The notes beneath the pieces were generated by a model, which did not search any database, was not told the DNA's origin, and saw nothing but the letters and a program-made list of their open reading frames with translations. Positions 31,500 through 37,069 of a stretch of 37,069 nucleotides of DNA are shown piece after piece (the first letter of the stretch is position 1; each line of letters begins with the position of its first letter). The stretch spans positions 1 to 37,069 of the forward strand of contig NZ_LFLZ01000083.1 of the NCBI RefSeq assembly GCF_001189845.1, given 5' to 3'. The position numbers and the translations under genes were made by a program. This DNA is from Bradyrhizobium tropiciagri. GTDB lineage: Bacteria; Pseudomonadota; Alphaproteobacteria; Rhizobiales; Xanthobacteraceae.

Positions 31500-32968
31500 A
31501 TGAGACTTCGCGACCTCTTCAGCGCCGATGCCACGATCGATCGAGGGATCGATCCAAGTGCCGACGCTGTCATGGTCGGAGGGCTTGCGGTCGACAGCCG
31601 TGCGGTGAAGCCGGGTGACCTGTTCTTCGCGCTGTCGGGCAGCAAGACCGATGGCGCGCGCTTCATCGATGCGGCGATCGCCGCAGGCGCAGTTGCGATT
31701 GCCGGCGACCATCCGCCGCAGGTGCCGCTTCGCGTTCCGTTTGTCGCAACGCCGAATCCGCGCCGTGCGCTGTCGCTTGCCGCGGCCAGATTCTTTTCCC
31801 GCCAGCCGGCGACGATCGCCGCGGTGACCGGCACCAGCGGCAAGACCTCGGTCGCCGCCTTCACGCGCCAGATCTGGCAGCGGCTCGGTCACTCCTCGGC
31901 GAGCATCGGCACCATCGGCCTCGTCTCCGACAAGCGCACCGTCTACGGTTCGCTGACGACGCCGGATCCGATCGCGCTGCATCGCCAGCTCGACGAGATC
32001 GCGCGCGACGGTGTCACGCATCTGGCGTTCGAGGCCTCCTCGCATGGCCTCGACCAGTATCGGCTCGACGGCGTCCGCATCGCGGCCGGCGGCTTCACCA
32101 ATCTGTCGCGCGACCACATGGATTATCATCCCGACGTCGCGCATTACCTGAACGCCAAGCTGCGGCTGTTCCGCGATCTCGTCGCCGATGGCAGCGCCGC
32201 GGTGATCTCGGCCGATCACGACTGTTCGCGAGAGGTGATCGAGGCGGCGCGCGCGCGGGCCTTGCGCGTCATCACGGTCGGCCGCAAGGCCGATGCCACC
32301 GACGGCATCAAGCTCACTGATGCCGCCATCGATGGCTTTGCGCAGAAGCTTGCGATCGCGCATCGCGGACGCAAATATGCGATCCGGCTGCCGCTGGTCG
32401 GCGAATTCCAGATCGAGAACGCGCTCGTCGCGGCAGGCCTTGCGATCGGAACCGGCAGCGCCGCCGATGACGTGATCGGCTGCCTCGAACACCTTGAGGG
32501 GGCAAAAGGCCGGCTGGAATTCGTCGGCGAGCACAATGGCGCGCCGATCTTCGTCGATTATGCGCACAAGCCCGATGCGCTCGCCAAGGCGCTGCAGGCG
32601 CTGCGGCCCTATGCGAAGCGCAAGCTGGTCGTGATCTTCGGCGCCGGCGGCGATCGCGACGCCGGCAAGCGTCCGATCATGGGCGCGATCGCGGCCGAGA
32701 ACGCCGATCAAATTATCGTCACCGACGACAATCCGCGCAGCGAGAAGCCCGAGGCGATCCGCGCCGCGATCTTGGCGACCGCAAAGGGCGCGCGCGAGAT
32801 CGGCGACCGCGCCGAAGCGATCCGCGCCGGCATCGCCGGCCTCGAGCCTGGCGATGCGCTGGTCGTGGCCGGCAAGGGCCACGAGGTCGGGCAGATCGTC
32901 GGCAACACGACGTTGCCGTTCAGCGATCATGAGGCGGTCGCAATGCATTGGCCGGGGAGGGCGCATGA
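31500..32968 (+). CDS. murE: UDP-MurNAc-L-Ala-D-Glu:meso-DAP ligase MurE, frameshifted at the 3' end
   Basis: Adds meso-diaminopimelate to the peptidoglycan precursor. ATP site TGTSGKTS (110-117, Lys115), HLAFEASSHGLDQYRL, DHMDYH and the meso-DAP-specific DNPR motif (410-413, TDDNPRSE) are present. As read, the frame runs past the normal end to 33119 through murF. If one base is missing near 32938-32943 (GTCGCAATG where GTCGCCAATG would fit), the end becomes SDHEAVA-xALAGEGA with TGA at 32966-32968, overlapping the murF ATG as ATGA; length 1470 nt, 489 aa. The overlap and ordinary MurE length support this reading. Confidence 0.92.
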
Positions 32969-34398
32969 GCACGTTATTGTGGACCTCGGATGCAATGGCG
33001 TTGGCGATGCGCGCCACGACGCAAGGCACGCTGCCGGACGGCGTCACGGGTCTTTCGATCGACAGCCGCACCATCGCGCCTGGCGAAGCGTATTTCGCGA
33101 TCAAGGGCGACGTCCATGACGGCCACGCCTTCGTCGAGGCTGCGCTGAAGGCCGGCGCCGGGCTCGCCGTGGTCGAGGTCGCGCAACGCGACAAGTTTCC
33201 CGCTGATGCGCCGCTGCTGGTGGTCGACGATGTGCTCGCCGGCCTCGTCGAACTCGCGCATGCCTCGCGCGCGCGGCTCAATGCGAAGATCGTCGCGGTG
33301 ACCGGTTCGGTCGGCAAGACCTCAACCAAAGAGGCGCTGCGCCGCGTGCTGTCGGCGCAGGGCGAGACCCATGCCTCGGTCGCGTCGTTCAACAATCACT
33401 GGGGCGTGCCGCTGTCGCTGGCGCGTTGCCCCGCGAGCACGCGCTTTGCGGTGTTCGAGATCGGCATGAACCATGCCGGCGAGATCACGCCGCTGGTGAA
33501 GATGGTGCGGCCGCACGTTGCCGTCATCACCACGATCGAGCCGGTGCATCTGGAATTCTTCGCCGGCATCGAGGCGATCGCCGACGCCAAGGCGGAGATT
33601 TTTTCCGGACTCGAGCCGGACGGCGCCGTCGTGCTCAACCGCGACAACGGGCAATTCGCGCGGCTGCAGAAGCAGGCCAAGAAGGCCGGCATCTCGCGCA
33701 TCGTCTCGTTCGGCGCCGACAAGCGCGCCGAGGCGCGGTTGCTCGACCTCTCGCTGCACGCGACCTGCTCGGCGGTGCATGCGGATATTCTGGATCACGA
33801 CATCACCTACAAGATCGGCATGCCCGGCCGGCACATGGCGATGAACTCGCTTGCGGTGCTCGCGGGCGCCTCGCTGCTCGGCGCCGATATCGCGCGCGCG
33901 GCGCTGTCGCTGTCGCAGCTCGAGGCGCCGACCGGCCGCGGCTTCCGCCGCACGCTCGAGGTCGGCCATGGCGAGGCGACGCTGATCGACGAGAGCTACA
34001 ATGCCAACCCGGCCTCGATGGGGGCCGCGCTCAACGTGCTCGGCCAGGCCTCGACCGGGGCGCACGGCCGGCGCATCGCCGTGCTCGGCGACATGCTCGA
34101 ACTCGGGCCGACCGGGCCCGAGCTGCACCGTGGCCTCAACGAGGCCGTGACGGCCAACCGCATCGACCTCGTATATTGTTGTGGTCCGCTGATGCGGAAT
34201 TTGTGGGATGCCCTTTCCACCGGCAAGCGGGGAGGCTATGCCGAGAGTTCGGCGGCGCTCGAGGCGCAGGCAGTCGCCGCGGTCCGTGCCGGTGACGTGA
34301 TCATGGTGAAGGGCTCGCTGGGATCGAAGATGAAGCGCATTGTCAGCGCGCTGGAAAAGCGCTTCCCCGACAAAGCCGCGCACGAAGAAGCGGTATAG
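32965..34398 (+). CDS. murF: UDP-MurNAc-tripeptide:D-Ala-D-Ala ligase MurF
   Basis: 477 aa from ATG at 32965 after GGGAGG. Adds D-Ala-D-Ala to complete the UDP-MurNAc-pentapeptide in the cytoplasm. LSIDSRTIAPGEAYFAIKG (N-terminal UDP-binding), ATP loop TGSVGKTSTK (113-122, Lys118), NNHWGVPLSLAR, EIGMNHAGEI, DESYNANPASM and AVLGDMLELG are all textbook Mur-ligase/MurF motifs. It is intact. The start overlaps the restored murE stop; mraY begins ten bases after its own stop. Confidence 0.96.
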   Translation: MSTLLWTSDAMALAMRATTQGTLPDGVTGLSIDSRTIAPGEAYFAIKGDVHDGHAFVEAALKAGAGLAVVEVAQRDKFPADAPLLVVDDVLAGLVELAHASRARLNAKIVAVTGSVGKTSTKEALRRVLSAQGETHASVASFNNHWGVPLSLARCPASTRFAVFEIGMNHAGEITPLVKMVRPHVAVITTIEPVHLEFFAGIEAIADAKAEIFSGLEPDGAVVLNRDNGQFARLQKQAKKAGISRIVSFGADKRAEARLLDLSLHATCSAVHADILDHDITYKIGMPGRHMAMNSLAVLAGASLLGADIARAALSLSQLEAPTGRGFRRTLEVGHGEATLIDESYNANPASMGAALNVLGQASTGAHGRRIAVLGDMLELGPTGPELHRGLNEAVTANRIDLVYCCGPLMRNLWDALSTGKRGGYAESSAALEAQAVAAVRAGDVIMVKGSLGSKMKRIVSALEKRFPDKAAHEEAV

Positions 34399-34408
34399 GA
34401 CCCTTTGA

Positions 34409-35515
34409 ATGTTCTACTGGTTGATCGAACTGTCCAACACCGTTCCGGGGTTTGGGGCATTCCGTAGCGCCCTGAACGTGTTCCGCTACATCACCTTCCG
34501 CACCGGCGGCGCGATGGTGACCGGCGCGCTGTTCGTGTTCCTGTTCGGGCCCTGGATTATCGATCACTTGAGACTGCGGCAGGGCAAGGGCCAGCCGATC
34601 CGCACCGATGGTCCGCAGTCGCATCTGATCTCCAAGAAGGGCACGCCCACCATGGGCGGGCTGATGATCCTGTCCGGGCTCGTGGTGTCGACGCTGCTCT
34701 GGGCCAATCCGCTCAACCCCTATGTCTGGATCGTGCTCGCGGTCACGCTCGGCTTCGGCTTCGTCGGCTTCTATGACGATTATCTGAAGGTCACAAAGCA
34801 GTCACACAGCGGCTTCGCCGGCAAGCTCCGGCTGCTGATCGAGGCGGTGATCGGGCTCGCCGCCACCTACGCGCTGGTCCGGCTCGGGCGCGACGTGTCC
34901 TCGACCTCGCTCGTGATTCCCTTCTTCAAGGACCTCGTGATCAACTTCGGTTGGTTCTTCGTGATCTTCGGCGCCTTCGTCATGGTCGGCGCCGGCAATG
35001 CGGTGAACCTGACCGACGGCCTCGACGGTCTTGCCATCGTGCCGGTCATGATCGCGGCGGCGAGCTTCGGCATGATCTCGTATCTCACCGGCAACGCGGT
35101 GTTCTCGGAATATCTGCAGATCAATTACGTCGCCGGCACCGGCGAACTGGCGGTGCTATGCGGCGCGGTGCTTGGTGCGGGCCTGGGCTTCCTCTGGTTC
35201 AACGCGCCGCCGGCTTCGATCTTCATGGGTGACACCGGCTCGCTCGCGCTCGGCGGCATGCTGGGGGCCACCGCGGTCGCGGTGAAGCACGAGATCGTGC
35301 TCGCGGTGATCGGCGGCCTGTTCGTGCTTGAGGCGGTCTCTGTCATCGTGCAGGTCACCTCGTTCAAGCTCACGGGAAAACGCGTGTTCCGGATGGCGCC
35401 GCTGCACCATCATTTCGAGCAGAAGGGCTGGACCGAGCCGCAGATCGTGATCCGGTTCTGGATCATCTCGGTGATGCTGGCGCTCGCCGGCCTCTCCACC
35501 CTCAAGCTGCGCTGA
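34409..35515 (+). CDS. mraY: Phospho-MurNAc-pentapeptide translocase MraY
   Basis: 368 aa, about ten membrane helices. Transfers phospho-MurNAc-pentapeptide from UDP to undecaprenyl phosphate at the inner face of the cytoplasmic membrane, making lipid I. Catalytic motifs are present: DDYLKV (Asp123, Asp124), NLTDGLDGLA (200-209) and LHHHFEQKG (His333-335), plus KKGTPTMGGLMIL near the N-terminus. The start is ten bases after the murF stop and the stop is six bases before murD, so this is one transcription unit. Confidence 0.97.
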   Translation: MFYWLIELSNTVPGFGAFRSALNVFRYITFRTGGAMVTGALFVFLFGPWIIDHLRLRQGKGQPIRTDGPQSHLISKKGTPTMGGLMILSGLVVSTLLWANPLNPYVWIVLAVTLGFGFVGFYDDYLKVTKQSHSGFAGKLRLLIEAVIGLAATYALVRLGRDVSSTSLVIPFFKDLVINFGWFFVIFGAFVMVGAGNAVNLTDGLDGLAIVPVMIAAASFGMISYLTGNAVFSEYLQINYVAGTGELAVLCGAVLGAGLGFLWFNAPPASIFMGDTGSLALGGMLGATAVAVKHEIVLAVIGGLFVLEAVSVIVQVTSFKLTGKRVFRMAPLHHHFEQKGWTEPQIVIRFWIISVMLALAGLSTLKLR

Positions 35516-35523
35516 GCGCCATC

Positions 35524-36924
35524 ATGATCCCGGTCACCTCCTTCGCAGGCAAGACGGTCGCGGTGTTCGGGCTCGGCGGCTCGGGTCTCGCGAGTTGCCA
35601 CGCGCTGAGGGCCGGCGGCGCCGAGGTGATCGCGGCCGACGACAATGCCGACAACGTCGCGAAGGCGGCGCAGGCCGGCTTCACCACCGCCGATCTGCGC
35701 GCGGTATCGTGGGCGAATTTCGCCGCGCTGATCCTGACCCCTGGCGCGCCGCTGACGCATCCGGCGCCGCACTGGAGCGTGCTGAAGGCGCGCGAGGCGG
35801 GCTGCGAGGTGATCGGCGATGTCGAATTGTTCTGCCGCGAGCGGCGGCGTCATGCGCCGAACGCGCCGTTCGTCGCCATCACCGGCACCAACGGCAAGTC
35901 GACCACCACGGCGCTGATCGCGCATCTGATGAAGGTTGCCGGCTACGACACCCAGATGGGCGGCAATATCGGCACCGCGATCCTGTCGCTGGAGCCGCCG
36001 CGGATGGGCCGCGTCCACGTCATCGAGATGTCGTCCTACCAGATCGACCTCGCGCCGTCGCTCGATCCCTCGGTCGGCATCCTGATCAACATCAGCGAGG
36101 ACCACATCGATCGCCACGGCACGCTGGAGCATTACGCCGCGGTGAAGGAGCGGCTGGTCGCCGGCGTGCAGCAGGACGGCACCGCGATCACAGGCGTCGA
36201 TGACATCTGGTGCCGCAACATCGCCGACCGGCTCGATCGCGCCGGCAAGCGCGTGGTGCGCATCTCGGTGAGGAATCCGCTGCCCGACGGCCTCTATGTC
36301 GAGCACGAGACCATCGTGCGCGCGTCGGGTGCGGCGCGCAGCGAGATCGCGCGGCTCGGGGGGATCGGCTCGCTGCGCGGCCTGCACAATGCGCAGAACG
36401 CCGCCTGCGCCTCGGCCTGCGCGCTGGCGATCGGCGTCTCGACCGACGTCTTGCAGAACGGCCTGCGCAGCTTCCCGGGCCTGGCGCACCGCATGGAGCA
36501 GGTCGGCCGCCGCGGCAACGTACTGTTCGTCAACGACTCCAAGGGCACCAACGCGGATGCGGCCGCGCATGCGCTGTCGTCGTTCGCCGACATCTACTGG
36601 ATCGCCGGCGGCAAGCCGAAGGCCGGCGGCATCACCAGCCTGACCGAATACTTTCCGCGCATCCGCAAGGCCTATCTGATCGGCGAGGCGGCCGCCGAAT
36701 TCTCCGGCACGCTCGGCGACCGCGTGGCGCACGAGATGTCCGGCACGCTCGACGTCGCGATATCAAGTGCCGCGCGCGATGCGGAAGCATCGGGGCTCAG
36801 CGAAGCCGTCGTGCTGCTGTCGCCGGCCTGCGCCTCCTTCGACCAGTACCGCAATTTCGAAATCCGCGGCACCGCCTTCCGCGACATCGTCCAGGCGCTG
36901 CCCGGCGTCAAGCCGGTGGTGTGA
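35524..36924 (+). CDS. murD: UDP-MurNAc-L-Ala:D-Glu ligase MurD
   Basis: 466 aa. Adds D-glutamate to UDP-MurNAc-L-Ala in the cytoplasm. N-terminal Rossmann-like VAVFGLGGSGLASCHAL, ATP loop TGTNGKSTT (120-128, Lys125), MGGNIGTAIL, EMSSYQID, SEDHIDRHGTLEHY and FVNDSKGTNADAAAHAL fit MurD. It is intact and ends at TGA 36922-36924. The next genes of the usual order (ftsW, murG, murC) lie beyond the window edge. Confidence 0.97.
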   Translation: MIPVTSFAGKTVAVFGLGGSGLASCHALRAGGAEVIAADDNADNVAKAAQAGFTTADLRAVSWANFAALILTPGAPLTHPAPHWSVLKAREAGCEVIGDVELFCRERRRHAPNAPFVAITGTNGKSTTTALIAHLMKVAGYDTQMGGNIGTAILSLEPPRMGRVHVIEMSSYQIDLAPSLDPSVGILINISEDHIDRHGTLEHYAAVKERLVAGVQQDGTAITGVDDIWCRNIADRLDRAGKRVVRISVRNPLPDGLYVEHETIVRASGAARSEIARLGGIGSLRGLHNAQNAACASACALAIGVSTDVLQNGLRSFPGLAHRMEQVGRRGNVLFVNDSKGTNADAAAHALSSFADIYWIAGGKPKAGGITSLTEYFPRIRKAYLIGEAAAEFSGTLGDRVAHEMSGTLDVAISSAARDAEASGLSEAVVLLSPACASFDQYRNFEIRGTAFRDIVQALPGVKPVV

Positions 36925-37069
36925 CGACACGTCATCGCGCGGCTTGACTGGCGATCCAGCTCGCCGCGGCCTCTCGGCTCAAGCACTGCTGTCTCTGGAA
37001 TACTGGATCACCCGCCTTCGGGTGATGACGCCGCGTTGTTTGACATCTTGAATCGAGACCCATCCCCGC
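36925..37069. repeat. Intergenic repeat after murD, cut by the window edge
   Basis: 145 bp with the hairpin TCACCCGCCTTCGGGTGATG (37008-37027) preceded by TCTGGAATACTGGA, a combination I recognise as another Bradyrhizobium-type intergenic repeat. No gene start is seen before the edge; ftsW would be expected next in a standard dcw cluster. Confidence 0.5.

Noticed and set aside
32969..33119. Extra ~50-residue C-terminus of MurE overlapping murF
   Set aside because: Unlike any MurE end; explained by a one-base loss near 32940.
31386..33395. 669-aa open frame on the minus strand
   Set aside because: Antisense to murE and murF with no recognisable domain.
1..37069. CRISPR array, tRNA, rRNA or prophage
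   Set aside because: No regularly spaced direct repeats, no tRNA-like cloverleaf with conserved T-loop, and no phage structural or integrase genes were seen; RAYT is the only transposase.

Overview
The window looks like chromosomal DNA of a Bradyrhizobium-type alphaproteobacterium (Rhizobiales/Nitrobacteraceae). The reasons are the high GC with strong G/C third-position bias, the dcw gene order, an alphaproteobacterial type-A RNase P RNA, a GGAAC-N16-CGTT (sigma-EcfG type) promoter, and several kinds of short palindromic dispersed repeat that I recognise from that group. No database search was possible; family calls rest on motifs read by eye.

Layout. 1-4.6 kb: two divergent secreted DUF2147-like paralogs (the left one cut by the window edge), small secreted or membrane proteins, an extensin-like lipoprotein and a single-domain response regulator. 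4.6-7.2 kb: a TetR regulator with a clear operator facing two small membrane proteins, then an atypical SDR protein. 7.3-10 kb: one 890-aa polypeptide joining a Baeyer-Villiger-type flavin monooxygenase to an HSL-type esterase. 10.2-15 kb: a GNAT acetyltransferase, then a TetR regulator (AefR-like) divergent from an EmrAB-type efflux pair, with a 23-bp perfect operator palindrome. 15-16.1 kb: a REP-associated tyrosine transposase (RAYT) among REP hairpins, bracketed by a 54-bp duplication of the 3' end of the efflux gene. 16-20.5 kb: an ABC exporter, a methyltransferase, a TauE-type permease and an alpha/beta hydrolase. 20.6-23.3 kb: a patatin + GntP permease operon, followed by a decayed fragment of the hydrolase 3' end. 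23.3-24.6 kb: rnpB on the minus strand, followed on the same strand by a 59-aa stand-alone sigma-70 region 1.1-like protein and a basic protein. 24.7-26.4 kb: a YCII/DGPF protein with its ECF42-type sigma factor. 26.4-27.7 kb: a small secreted protein and an AmpD-type amidase. 28.2-36.9 kb: the dcw cluster rsmH-ftsL-ftsI-murE-murF-mraY-murD, which makes peptidoglycan precursors and the septal transpeptidase.

Four single-base frameshifts sit in rsmH, ftsI (two) and murE. Each is restored by adding one base, which gives whole-codon gene lengths and ATGA-type junctions with the next gene. Because ftsI and murE are essential, consensus errors in the assembly are the likeliest cause, though a decaying second dcw copy cannot be excluded.

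The most unusual items are the monooxygenase-esterase fusion, the RAYT module inside a duplicated gene end, the stand-alone sigma 1.1 protein behind rnpB, the EcfG-type promoter on a 31-aa membrane peptide, and an SDR protein lacking the catalytic Tyr and Lys.
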